Source: Lentzea jiangxiensis (GTDB taxonomy: Bacteria; Actinomycetota; Actinomycetes; Mycobacteriales; Pseudonocardiaceae). From it: a stretch of 64,000 nt of DNA. The DNA is taken from the NCBI RefSeq assembly GCF_900104175.1, contig NZ_FNIX01000019.1, positions 62,001 through 126,000 on the forward strand, read 5' to 3'. Position 1 is the stretch's first letter. The number at the start of each line of letters is the position of its first letter. The translations under genes and the position numbers were made by a program. The notes beneath the pieces were generated by a model. The model ran no database searches. It saw nothing but the letters and a program-made list of their open reading frames with translations, and had not been told where the DNA came from. Shown in pieces: positions 18,396-26,529 of this stretch.

Positions 18396-18857
18396 GTGAA
18401 CGCACATCTGCTCGCCACCATCGACCTGGCCACCCGCAACGTGGCCTCCGGGGGAGGCCCGTTCGGCGCGATGATCGTCCGGGACGGCGAGGTGATCGCC
18501 ACCGGTGTGAACCAGGTGACGCCGACGCTCGACCCCACCGCGCACGCCGAGGTCGTCGCGATCCGCGCCGCCTGCCGGGCGCTCGGCGACTTCAAGCTGA
18601 CCGGCTGCACGCTGGTCTCCTCGTGCGAGCCGTGCCCGCTGTGCCTGTCCGCCGCGCTGTGGGCGCGCGTGGACGAGGTCGTGTACGCCGCCGACCGCCA
18701 CGACGCGGCGGCGGCCGGTTTCGACGACCGGGAGTTCTACGAGCTGTTCAGCAGGTCCCGCGACGAGTGGGACCTGCCCGTGCACCGGATCTCCACCGGC
18801 GAGGACAACGCCCCGTTCACCGCGTGGACGTCCCTCGCGACCCGTATCGACTACTGA
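18396..18857 (+). CDS. Guanine deaminase-like cytidine/deoxycytidylate deaminase family protein
   Basis: 153 residues from a GTG at 18396 with GGAG 9 nt upstream. Zinc-site motifs are complete: HAEVVAIR (His plus catalytic Glu) and SSCEPCPLCLSAALWA (two Cys). The N-terminal GGGPFGAMIV and C-terminal FSRSRDEWDLPV fit small guanine deaminases, which convert guanine to xanthine, the substrate of the dehydrogenase encoded just upstream. Last gene of the purine operon, 20 nt after the Mo subunit. Confidence 0.9.
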   Translation: MNAHLLATIDLATRNVASGGGPFGAMIVRDGEVIATGVNQVTPTLDPTAHAEVVAIRAACRALGDFKLTGCTLVSSCEPCPLCLSAALWARVDEVVYAADRHDAAAAGFDDREFYELFSRSRDEWDLPVHRISTGEDNAPFTAWTSLATRIDY

Positions 18858-19198
18858 TCGGACCTCGGCGGCCGCAGCCCGGCCGGGACCGCCGAACTGG
18901 AGGACGGCAGCGCCGCCCTGGCCACCGTGCCGCGCGACGCGGTGGTCGACCCGTTGCTCCGATCGGGTGACGTCCGGGACGTCTCGTATCTCGGGGAGTG
19001 GCTCGCGTTCCTACATCACGAGGGGTGAGGGAAGTGGCATCGGGGGGTGCCACCGGCAAGGGGGAGTTGCCGCAGCGGCGGGACCAACCGAAGTGGTCCC
19101 GCCGCGGGGGTCCCTCAGCCCCGTCGAGCGCCACGCAGCAGGCGACGACGTGCAGGTCGTCCACCGGCAACCGTGCAGTCAGCCGCCTCTCCGGCGCC
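18858..19198. other. Gene-free stretch with a possible coding remnant (18858-19028, + strand)
   Basis: The frame of the guanine deaminase stays open for 56 codons beyond its TGA and reads protein-like (GTAELEDGSAALATVPRDAV, then DVRDVSYLGEWLAFL) before a TGA at 19026-19028. It lacks a good start codon and ribosome binding site. It may be the C-terminal remnant of a lost gene or a stop-codon readthrough extension; I cannot name a family. The rest, to 19198, shows nothing. Confidence 0.3.
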
Positions 19199-19831
19199 TC
19201 AGTCCTCTGACTGCCGCCCCACCTCGAGCAGACCGCGCTCGTACGCCACCGCGACGGCCGCCGCGCGGTCCGAGACGCCCAGCTTCGCGTAGACGTGCAG
19301 CAGGTGCGTCTTCACCGTCGCCTCGCTGATGAACAGCGCCGCCGCCACCGCCCGGTTCGTGGTCCCCTTCGCCACCAGCGCGAGCACGTCGAGCTCGCGC
19401 GCCGACAACGGCTCCAGCGCGGGCTTGCGCACCTGCCCCAGCAGCCTCGTGGCCACCGCGGGCGACAGCACGGCCTCGCCCGAGTGCGCCGCACGGATCG
19501 CGCGGTGCAGCTCGTCGCGAGGCGTGTCCTTCAACAGGTAACCGGTGGCGCCCGCCTTGATGGCCGGCAGCACGTCGCGGTCCGTGTCGTAGGTGGTGAG
19601 CACCAGGACGCGGCACGGGTGGCCGCGCAGCCGTTCGATCGCCGACACGCCGTCCGAGCCCGGCATGCGCAGATCCATGAGCACCACGTCCGGCGACACG
19701 GCCGTGACGACGGCGACCGCCTCGTCCCCCGAGGCCGCCTCGCCCACCACCTCGAAGTCGCCCGACGAGAGCATGCCGCGCAGACCGTCCCTGACGACCG
19801 GGTGGTCGTCGACGACGACCAGCCGGATCAC
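19199..19831 (-). CDS. NarL/LuxR-type response regulator
   Basis: 210 residues. Receiver domain: VVVDDHPVVRDGLRGML gives the acidic pocket, DVVLMDLRMPGSDGV the phospho-acceptor Asp (about residue 54), and LLKDTPRDEL the conserved Lys. The C-terminal LuxR HTH (SARELDVLALVAKGTTNRAV, then FISEATVKTHLLHVYAKLG) binds DNA. It follows the histidine kinase gene on the same strand by 138 nt and probably regulates the adjacent ABC exporter operon. Confidence 0.93.
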   Translation of the reverse strand: MIRLVVVDDHPVVRDGLRGMLSSGDFEVVGEAASGDEAVAVVTAVSPDVVLMDLRMPGSDGVSAIERLRGHPCRVLVLTTYDTDRDVLPAIKAGATGYLLKDTPRDELHRAIRAAHSGEAVLSPAVATRLLGQVRKPALEPLSARELDVLALVAKGTTNRAVAAALFISEATVKTHLLHVYAKLGVSDRAAAVAVAYERGLLEVGRQSED

Positions 19832-19969
19832 GCGACCACCCCGAAGCGCCCGGCCGCACTCGGCTCGCAGCTCAGACGATCACTCCCGCACCCCGGCCAG
19901 CCGCTCACAACGCACCCCCACCTCGACGTCCACTCCGGGCCCGGGCCGCTGCCTGCCCCGGTCACCACC

Positions 19970-21130
19970 TCACGCCGGCACCCGAGCCGAGATCGCCGTC
20001 CCCGCCCCGGGCTCCGACTCCACGAACAACGCCCCCGACAGCCGGTGCACCCGGTGCCTCATCGCGGGCAGCCCGAAGCCCGACGACGGCACGGCGAGGT
20101 CGAACCCCGCGCCGTCGTCGCGCACGTCGAGCGTCACCACGTCCTCCATGTAGGACAGGGTGAGCCCCACCCGTGAGGCCGAGGCGTGCTTCGCCACGTT
20201 GGCCAGGGCCTCCTGCGCCGTGCGCAGCAGCGCGACCTCCACCTCCGGGTGCGTTTCCCGCACGGAGCCGGTCAGCGTCACCGACACCGGGACGCCGTTC
20301 AGCGCCGACCAGCCCGCGGCCACCTCGTCCAGCGCCTCGTGCAGCGCGGCGGAGTCGAGGGCCGGCGGGCGCAGGGCGTGCACGGAGCGGCGGGCCTCGG
20401 TCAGGTTCGTGCGGGCCAGGCCGGTGGCCACCGCCACGCGGCGTTCCCAGTCGGCGGGGGTGGCCGCCGACAGCTGCGTGATGATGCCCGCCAGGCCCTG
20501 GGCCAGGGTGTCGTGGATCTCGCCGGCCAGGCGGTGGCGTTCGTCCTGCACGCCCGCCTCGTGCGCCTGCACGAGGAGCTGGGCGTGCAGGCCCTCGTTC
20601 TCCTCCAGCAGTTCCTTGCGCAGGCGGGACTGCTCGGTCGTCACGTGGCCGACGTACGTGAACGTGCACGCCACCACCACGAAGATGAGCAGCAGCAGCC
20701 AGAAGGCCGCCTCCGCGCCCTCGGGCGGGTAGCCGCCGAACAACGACAGCGTCGCCAGCGCGGCGGTGATCGCCACGACGAAGAACATCCAACGGCCGCG
20801 CAGGACCTCGCTCGCGAAGAGGTAGACCGCGAACGACACCGCGCCGAACCAGTGTTCGCGCAGGCCCAGCACCGCGTAGAACACGACCATGCCACCGATG
20901 AACACGGCCATGAGCTCCGTGCGCTTGTGCCACGCGGGATGCAGCGTGAACCACCACGCCATCCACGCGTAACCGAACGCCACGACGCCATAGGTGAACC
21001 AGCGCTCCGAGGCCGGGTGCGTGGTGAAGATCGAGTACACCACGGTGGTCACGGTCAGCACGAAGTACGGGATCACGTGGGCGATCGAGGTGAGTCTGCG
21101 CTCCCACCTGTCCAGCGCGGCCATGTCCAC
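19970..21130 (-). CDS. Sensor histidine kinase (NarX/DesK-like, HisKA_3)
   Basis: 386 residues, GTG start at 21130 with GGAG at the end of the permease gene. Several membrane helices occupy residues about 15-160 (VIPYFVLTVTTVVYSIF, MAVFIGGMVVFYAVLGL, AFWLLLLIFVVVACTFTYV). The dimerisation/phosphoacceptor motif ERHRLAGEIHDTLAQGLAG contains the His; the HATPase domain has DVRDDGAGFDL and GFGLPAMRHRV. Partner of the downstream response regulator and cotranscribed with the ABC transporter. Confidence 0.92.
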   Translation of the reverse strand: MDMAALDRWERRLTSIAHVIPYFVLTVTTVVYSIFTTHPASERWFTYGVVAFGYAWMAWWFTLHPAWHKRTELMAVFIGGMVVFYAVLGLREHWFGAVSFAVYLFASEVLRGRWMFFVVAITAALATLSLFGGYPPEGAEAAFWLLLLIFVVVACTFTYVGHVTTEQSRLRKELLEENEGLHAQLLVQAHEAGVQDERHRLAGEIHDTLAQGLAGIITQLSAATPADWERRVAVATGLARTNLTEARRSVHALRPPALDSAALHEALDEVAAGWSALNGVPVSVTLTGSVRETHPEVEVALLRTAQEALANVAKHASASRVGLTLSYMEDVVTLDVRDDGAGFDLAVPSSGFGLPAMRHRVHRLSGALFVESEPGAGTAISARVPA

Positions 21131-21133
21131 GAG

Positions 21134-21859
21134 CTACTCCCAGCGGAACGTTCTGGCCGCGACGGTACCCGCCACGAGGCTCACGAGCCCCATGATCGCG
21201 AGATGCCTCCAGTCCGGCGCGGTGCCGAGCCACGCCTGGTGCAGCGCCTCCACACCGGGAGGCGTGTACGAACCGATCACCTGAACCGCAGTGGGCAGCA
21301 TGAACCGCGGCAGGTACACGCCGCCGAAGAACATCAGCAGCATGAACACCGCCGTCGCCCAGCCGCCGGCCGCCCGCGCGGTGGGGGCCAGTGCGGCGAT
21401 CACCAGGCCCAGCGCGAACGTCCCGGCGCCTCCCAGCACCACGGCACACGCCAGGCCGAGGGGGTGGTGAGGCAGGTCGACGCCGAAAACGACGTACGCC
21501 ACCACGATAGTCAGCAGCACCGACAAGATCACTGCGGCGAAGTTGACCACCAGCTGCCCCACGAGCAACCGCGCCGGGCTCATGGGAGTGGTCGACAGCC
21601 GCCGCAGCACACCTTTCTCCCGGTAGGTCGCCACGACCGTCGGCACGCGTTGCAACCCGATGAACGCCAGCGTGAACACGATCAGCGACGACAGGTAGCC
21701 GTCGATGAACCGCAGGCCGCCGAACTCCGGAGCGGGCGTCCGCAACGCCGGGACCGCCCCCAGCACGAGCAGGAGCAGGCTCGGGAACACCACGGCGAAC
21801 AACGAGTTCAGCCGGTCGCGGAGGAACAGCCGCGCCTCCACCTCAACGATCTTCAGCAC
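21134..21859 (-). CDS. ABC-2 type exporter permease
   Basis: 241 residues with six predicted membrane helices (FAVVFPSLLLLVLGA, SLIVFTLAFIGLQ, VNFAAVILSVLLTIVVAY, ACAVVLGGAGTFALGLVI, ATAVFMLLMFFGGVYL, LAIMGLVSLVAGTVA). The FGGVYLPR type sequence and overall layout match ABC2_membrane/YadH permeases of drug or lipid exporters. It overlaps the ATPase gene by 17 nt and ends 3 nt before the kinase start, so all four genes form one transcription unit. Confidence 0.9.
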   Translation of the reverse strand: MLKIVEVEARLFLRDRLNSLFAVVFPSLLLLVLGAVPALRTPAPEFGGLRFIDGYLSSLIVFTLAFIGLQRVPTVVATYREKGVLRRLSTTPMSPARLLVGQLVVNFAAVILSVLLTIVVAYVVFGVDLPHHPLGLACAVVLGGAGTFALGLVIAALAPTARAAGGWATAVFMLLMFFGGVYLPRFMLPTAVQVIGSYTPPGVEALHQAWLGTAPDWRHLAIMGLVSLVAGTVAARTFRWE

Positions 21860-22736
21860 CGCTACCCCCGGTCAGCTCGACGTAGGCGTCGTCCAGCGAG
21901 ACCTGGTCGACGCGCAGACGGCGCGCCACGACGTGCTTGCGCGCCAGGAAGGAAGTCACCGCGTGCAGGAGGTCCTGCGACCCGCTGACGACGAGCTGCT
22001 CGCCCACCGACGTCACGTCGGTGACCTCCGGCAGCGCGCGCAGCGCGGACAGGTCCAGGGGATCGGACGGCACGAACCGCACCCGCGCCGCACCGTCCAC
22101 ACGCGACACCAGCGCGGAGGGCGTGTCCAGCGCGACGATCCGCCCGTCGCGGAAGACCGCCACCCGGTCGCAGAGCCGCTCCGCCTCCTCCATGAAGTGC
22201 GTGACGAGCAGGATCGTCACACCGGCCGCCCGCACCTCCTCGATCACCGACCACGTGTCGCGGCGCGCCTGCGGGTCCAGCCCGGTCGTCAGCTCGTCCA
22301 GGACCGCGACCCGCGGCGACCCGATCAGGGCCAGCGCGATCGACAGCCGCTGCTTCAGCCCACCGGACAGCCGCCCGAACTCCGCCTCGAGGTGCTCGGT
22401 GAGCCCCAACCGCCCGGACCAGTCGACCGGTGACGGGTAGAACGACGAGAACAGCGACAGCGCCTCGCCGACCCGCATCCGTTCGGGCAACTCGGAGGCC
22501 TGCAGCTGCACCCCGATCGCGGCCCGCACGTCGGACGGCCGCTTCCCCAGCACCGCGACGCTGCCCCGGTCCGGCGTCCGCAGCCCCGCCACGCACTCGA
22601 CCGTCGTCGTCTTGCCCGCCCCGTTCGGCCCCAGGACGCCGAAGATCTCCCCCTCGGCCACCTCGAACGACACCGAGTCCACCGCGACGCGGGGTCCGTA
22701 GCGCTTCCCGAGGTCGCGCACTTCGATGATTGCCAT
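21843..22736 (-). CDS. ABC transporter ATP-binding protein (exporter, CcmA/DrrA type)
   Basis: 297 residues. Walker A GPNGAGKTTTVE (about 37-48), Q-loop region around IGVQLQASEL, signature FGRLSGGLKQRLSIALALIG, Walker B RVAVLDELTTGLDPQAR with the H-loop in LLVTHFMEEAE. The C-terminal extension is typical of DrrA-like exporters. The Walker B Asp-Glu pair appears as DE in LDELTTG. First gene of the transporter/two-component operon. Confidence 0.93.
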   Translation of the reverse strand: MAIIEVRDLGKRYGPRVAVDSVSFEVAEGEIFGVLGPNGAGKTTTVECVAGLRTPDRGSVAVLGKRPSDVRAAIGVQLQASELPERMRVGEALSLFSSFYPSPVDWSGRLGLTEHLEAEFGRLSGGLKQRLSIALALIGSPRVAVLDELTTGLDPQARRDTWSVIEEVRAAGVTILLVTHFMEEAERLCDRVAVFRDGRIVALDTPSALVSRVDGAARVRFVPSDPLDLSALRALPEVTDVTSVGEQLVVSGSQDLLHAVTSFLARKHVVARRLRVDQVSLDDAYVELTGGSGAEDR

Positions 22737-22814
22737 GCGACCAGCCTCGGAGAACTACGGCGCCGGATCATCGAACGACGGGTTCCACCTGGATCAACCG
22801 ATCGGTTGATGCCG

Positions 22815-23723
22815 CTACTCGGTCTCCACCACGACGGCGCGCAGGGCGGCGGCCAGACGCGCGACCGGCTCGGGCACCGGCCCGGGCAGGCGGGCGAGCA
22901 GCACGCGGCGCTGCTCGGCGGGCCCGCCCCGCACCGGCAGGACCCGCACACCGGCGGGCGCGACGGCGACCAGTGACGCGGGGATCGTGGTGATGCCGAA
23001 CCCGGCCGCGACGAGCTGCAGCTTCGCCAGCCAGTCGCGGGCGGTGTGCGCGACGACCGGCCGTTCGCCCAGCCCCGGCCACACCCCCATCACCCACGGG
23101 TCGCCGGGTCCGGAGATCCACCGCTGGCCCCGCAGGTCCTCGACGTCGATGTAGTCGTTGCGGGCCAACGGGTGCACGGCCGGGACAGCCACGCGCAGGC
23201 TGCGTTCGACGAGGGTGTCGACCTCCAGCGCGGGCGTCTCGTCGTCAGGCGCGCGGAACGGCGGTGCCGACGCGATGAGTGCAACGTCCAATGTTCCCGC
23301 ACGCAGCGCGCGCACCAACGCCGGTGTGCTCCCCTCACGCGTGATGACGGTGATCGACGGATGCGTCCGCCCGAGCGCCATCAGCGCCCGGGGGACCAGC
23401 CACGCGCCCGCCGTCGCGAACCAGCCGAGCCGGACCGTGCTCTCGTCGTCCGGCAGCCCCGCGAGCTCACGGGTCCCCGCGTCGATCTCGTCCACGACGA
23501 CCGCCGCCCGCCGCAGCACGAGCCGCCCGGCCGTGGTGAGCCGCACGCCGTCGTGCCGCCGTTCCAGCAGCTCCACGCCCGCCGCCCGTTCCAGCGCCGC
23601 GATCTGCCGCGAGACCGCCGACTGCGTGTACCCCAGCGCCGTCGCCGCCGCGGTCAGCGTGCCGCGCTCCGCCACCTCGCGGAACACCCTCAGGGCGACC
23701 AGCGACGCATCCGTGAAGGCCAT
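22815..23723 (-). CDS. LysR-family transcriptional regulator
   Basis: 302 residues. N-terminal winged HTH with the classic REVAERGTLTAAATALGYTQ and SAVSRQIAALERAAGVELL (about 15-55), followed by a LysR substrate-binding domain (RLGWFATAGAWLVPRALMAL onward). It is divergent from the short-chain dehydrogenase at 23878, the usual arrangement for a LysR regulator and its target; the 150-bp gap should hold the operator. Confidence 0.92.
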   Translation of the reverse strand: MAFTDASLVALRVFREVAERGTLTAAATALGYTQSAVSRQIAALERAAGVELLERRHDGVRLTTAGRLVLRRAAVVVDEIDAGTRELAGLPDDESTVRLGWFATAGAWLVPRALMALGRTHPSITVITREGSTPALVRALRAGTLDVALIASAPPFRAPDDETPALEVDTLVERSLRVAVPAVHPLARNDYIDVEDLRGQRWISGPGDPWVMGVWPGLGERPVVAHTARDWLAKLQLVAAGFGITTIPASLVAVAPAGVRVLPVRGGPAEQRRVLLARLPGPVPEPVARLAAALRAVVVETE

Positions 23724-23877
23724 GACATCTCCGCATACCTGGATTGAGCAACTCTCGCTACCCGCATACGTCCGGCGAGCCTAGCGTGCAAGCGTGATCT
23801 CAACTCGAATCGGATTCAGCAGCACCGCCGCCCGCCCTTGGGCGTACTCCGCGACCCTCCTCGCGAAGGCCTGACCC

Positions 23878-24696
23878 GTGGCGGTCGCACTGGTCACCGG
23901 AGCCACGCAGGGGCTCGGACTCGCGCTGGCCCACGGGCTCGCGCGGCGCCTGGGGCCGTCGGGCACCGTCTACCTCACCGGCCGCGACGCGAACCGCGTG
24001 GCAGCCTCCGCCGAGGCCGCGTCCCGGGGCGGAGTCGAGGTCCGCGGTGCGCTGTTCGACGTCGCCGACCCCGGCGCGGCGCGGGAACTCGCCGAGCAGA
24101 TCGCGGAACGGCACGGCGGGATCGACGTCGTGATCGGCAACGCCGTGATGCGCATCGGCCCCGACGACGACCCGCGCACGGTCATCGGCGAGTACGTCCA
24201 GGTCAACAACCACGGCACCACAAGGCTGCTACGGGCGTTCGCCCCGTTGCTGAACGACGGCGGGAAGCTGCTCGTCGTCGCGAGCTCGCTCGGCACCCTG
24301 CACCACCTGGCCCCGGTGCTGCACAGGAGGTTCACCGATCCGTCCACTTTGGACGAGCTCGACGAGCAGGTCGCCCGCTGGCGCGACGAGGTCGAGGACC
24401 GGCGCACCGGGGCGTGGCCGGGCTTCGTGAACATCCCGTCGAAGATCGGTCAGATCGCCGCCGTGCGCATCCTGGCCGCCCAACGGCGAGACGCGGACCG
24501 CGAGAGAGGCATCCTGATCGCCGCCGTGTGCCCAGGGATGATCAACACGCCGACTTCCGCGCTGTGGTGGGACGTCAGCACCGCCCCGACCCCGGACCAG
24601 GCCGCGACCGCGGTGCTGGACCTCGCCCTGAACCCGGCCGAACCGCGGCACTACGGCGAACTGGTGCGCCACGGCGAGGTGGTGCCCTTCAGCTGA
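23878..24696 (+). CDS. Short-chain dehydrogenase/reductase (SDR)
   Basis: 272 residues from a GTG. NAD(P)-binding TGATQGLGLALAHGLARR (about 8-25) at the N-terminus, VVIGNAVMRIG in place of the usual NNAG, and a catalytic segment around VVASSLGTL. The canonical YxxxK tyrosine is not obvious: the expected position reads PGFVNIPSKIGQ, which keeps the lysine but shows Asn/Ile where Tyr is normal, so activity may be altered. The ending overlaps the convergent TetR gene by 8 nt. Confidence 0.8.
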   Translation: MAVALVTGATQGLGLALAHGLARRLGPSGTVYLTGRDANRVAASAEAASRGGVEVRGALFDVADPGAARELAEQIAERHGGIDVVIGNAVMRIGPDDDPRTVIGEYVQVNNHGTTRLLRAFAPLLNDGGKLLVVASSLGTLHHLAPVLHRRFTDPSTLDELDEQVARWRDEVEDRRTGAWPGFVNIPSKIGQIAAVRILAAQRRDADRERGILIAAVCPGMINTPTSALWWDVSTAPTPDQAATAVLDLALNPAEPRHYGELVRHGEVVPFS

Positions 24697-25279
24697 TGGG
24701 CTTGTCCAGCCCGTGCACCACCTGGTCGAGCAACGTCTGGATGACGGCTTCGTTGTGCTCGGTGCGCCCCGGCGTGATCATCCGCGACGTCGCCTCGACC
24801 ATCGCGTGCACGAGCATCGCCCGCAGGTGCGCGCGCTGCACGCCGGCCGTCGTGAAGACACCGACCAGCGGTGCCAGCAACCGTTCGTGCTCGGCCCTGA
24901 TCTGCTCGCGCGACGAGTCCGGCAGCGCGTGCGCGGACAGGGCCACCACGGCCCCGTGGCTGCCGTCGGTGATGATCGCGAGCTCCGCGCGCAGGTACGC
25001 CTCGATCTTGTCCGGCACGGACGCGGCGCCGTTGACCGCCTCCTCCAGCTTCTCCGCCCACTCCGGCAGCGCGTCCGAGACGATCGCCGCGACCAGTTCC
25101 TCACGTGAGCGGAAGTACTCGTAGAGGCTCGGCCGCGACAGGCCCACGCGCCGGGCGAGCGACGCGAGCGTCAGCGCCTCCGCACCCCCGGTCGCCACGA
25201 TGTCCCGCCCGGCGTCCAGCAGGGCGCGCAGCCGGTTGGCGCGGTGCTCGGCCACGGTGTCTGCGCTGATCCTCGGCAC
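24689..25279 (-). CDS. TetR-family transcriptional regulator
   Basis: 196 residues. N-terminal HTH: RLRALLDAGRDIVATGGAEA, LTLASLARRVGLSRPSLYEYFRSREEL (about 14-60). The C-terminal ligand domain includes LRAMLVHAMVEATSRMI. Divergent from the ABM monooxygenase gene at 25359 with palindromic sequence between them, so that gene is its likely target. Confidence 0.92.
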   Translation of the reverse strand: MPRISADTVAEHRANRLRALLDAGRDIVATGGAEALTLASLARRVGLSRPSLYEYFRSREELVAAIVSDALPEWAEKLEEAVNGAASVPDKIEAYLRAELAIITDGSHGAVVALSAHALPDSSREQIRAEHERLLAPLVGVFTTAGVQRAHLRAMLVHAMVEATSRMITPGRTEHNEAVIQTLLDQVVHGLDKPIS

Positions 25280-25302
25280 ACCGGAATCGTATCGCGCTTG
25301 AT

Positions 25303-25345
25303 TTCCCGACGCGGAGTTGGAATAGTTCCCGACACAGCGTCGGAA
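25303..25345. promoter_or_regulatory. Palindromic candidate TetR operator
   Basis: TTCCCGACGC (25303-25312) and GCGTCGGAA (25337-25345) form a near-perfect inverted repeat, with a nested GGAATAGTTCC (25319-25329) at its centre. It lies in the 79-bp gap between the divergent TetR and ABM genes, where a TetR dimer would be expected to bind. Confidence 0.5.
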
Positions 25346-25358
25346 TCAGGAGGGCCCC

Positions 25359-25688
25359 ATGTTCATCGCGACGAACCGCCTGTTCGTCCCTGCCGACCGG
25401 GCAGAGGAGTTCGAGGCCCACTTCCGCGACAACATGCGCACGTACCTGCCCGGCGTCCCCGGCCTGCTGCGCAGCACGCTGCTCAAGCCCACGAAGGACG
25501 ACCAGCCGTACGTGTCGGTCAACGAGTTCGAGTCCGAGGAGCACTTCCGCGCCTGGGTCGCGTCCGACTCGTTCCGCGAGGCGCACAAGCGCAACCGCGG
25601 CATCGCGCGGCACGTCACGGGCAACGCCGTCGAGACGTTCCAGCACGCCGAGGACCTGGTGCTGCCGCAGCAGCGCGCCGAGGTGTAG
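25359..25688 (+). CDS. Antibiotic biosynthesis monooxygenase (ABM) domain protein
   Basis: 109 residues with AGGAGG 7 nt before the ATG. The single ferredoxin-like ABM/HmoA-type domain is recognisable: FIATNRLFVPADRAEEFEAHF at the start, PGLLRSTLLKP and YVSVNEFESEEHFRAWVASD, then FREAHK. Members are small cofactor-free or haem-binding monooxygenases. Likely regulated by the divergent TetR protein. The haem-ligand region is not certain. Confidence 0.85.
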   Translation: MFIATNRLFVPADRAEEFEAHFRDNMRTYLPGVPGLLRSTLLKPTKDDQPYVSVNEFESEEHFRAWVASDSFREAHKRNRGIARHVTGNAVETFQHAEDLVLPQQRAEV

Positions 25689-25736
25689 GCGGCACTCCCC
25701 CGCGAGGGGACGTCCGCTTCCTGGTGCTCGCCCGGC

Positions 25737-26339
25737 TCACAGGGTCGCCAGCAGCGCCTTCATCCGGTTGATCTCGTCGGACTGCGTGGCCACCACGTCG
25801 TCCGCCATCTCCTCGACCTGGACGTTGGTGCCCGCCCCGCGCACGTCCGTCGCCATCTTGATCGCACCCTCGTGGTGTTTGATCATCAGCTCCAGAAACA
25901 TCCGGTCGAAGTCCTTGCCCCGCGCCGCACCGAGGGCGTTGAGCTGGTCCTGGGTGGCCATGCCCGGCATCGACGAGTGGTCGCCGTGCGTGCCGATCGC
26001 GTTGAAGGTGCGCTGCCACTGCTTCATGGCGCCGATCTCGGGTTCCTGGCTGAAGCGGATGCGGTCCGCGAGGCCCTTCACGGTCGCGTTCTCGGCGCGG
26101 TCGGGCGCGAACCTGGTCATCGCGAGCGCCTGCTCGTGGTGGCCGATCATCATCGCCACGTACTGGCGGTCGGCGTCGTTCGGCGGCGGCGCGATCCTGG
26201 CGCTCACGTCCGAGGGCGCGACGGTCGGCGCCGACCCGCCGGGTGTGTCCGGTGCGATGACCGGAGCCGCGTCCGGCTCCGAGGAACAGCCTGCCAGCAG
26301 GGCGAACGCCGCCACGACGACCAGAACCGGAGAGCGCAT
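25737..26339 (-). CDS. DUF305-domain lipoprotein
   Basis: 200 residues from the ATG at 26339, which directly opens the lipoprotein signal MRSPVLVVVAAFALLAGCSS with lipobox LLAGC. The DUF305 ferritin-like helical pair follows: YVAMMIGHHEQALAMTRFAP and FLELMIKHHEGAIKMATDV, each with the HHE motif. DUF305 proteins are periplasmic or surface proteins sometimes linked to metal handling; the function is undefined. Confidence 0.9.
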   Translation of the reverse strand: MRSPVLVVVAAFALLAGCSSEPDAAPVIAPDTPGGSAPTVAPSDVSARIAPPPNDADRQYVAMMIGHHEQALAMTRFAPDRAENATVKGLADRIRFSQEPEIGAMKQWQRTFNAIGTHGDHSSMPGMATQDQLNALGAARGKDFDRMFLELMIKHHEGAIKMATDVRGAGTNVQVEEMADDVVATQSDEINRMKALLATL

Positions 26340-26529
26340 GCCCGGACAATACAGTTCGACCGCCCACGAACGGGCGCTCCCGGTCACGACCCGGGTCGAA
26401 CAGGCGATCGACTCCGTTGTCCGGTCTCCCCCGTGCGGACAAATCCAGATCCCTCCGAAAGATGCTGGCCCTTAGCAAGGCGAAAGGGTCATACTCCCCT
26501 CCACCAACCCGTACCGAGGGGGTACAGCA

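Noticed and set aside
15859..18405. Long minus-strand open frame (848 codons)
   Set aside because: Antisense shadow of the xanthine dehydrogenase Mo-subunit gene; His/Arg/Val-rich with no domain.
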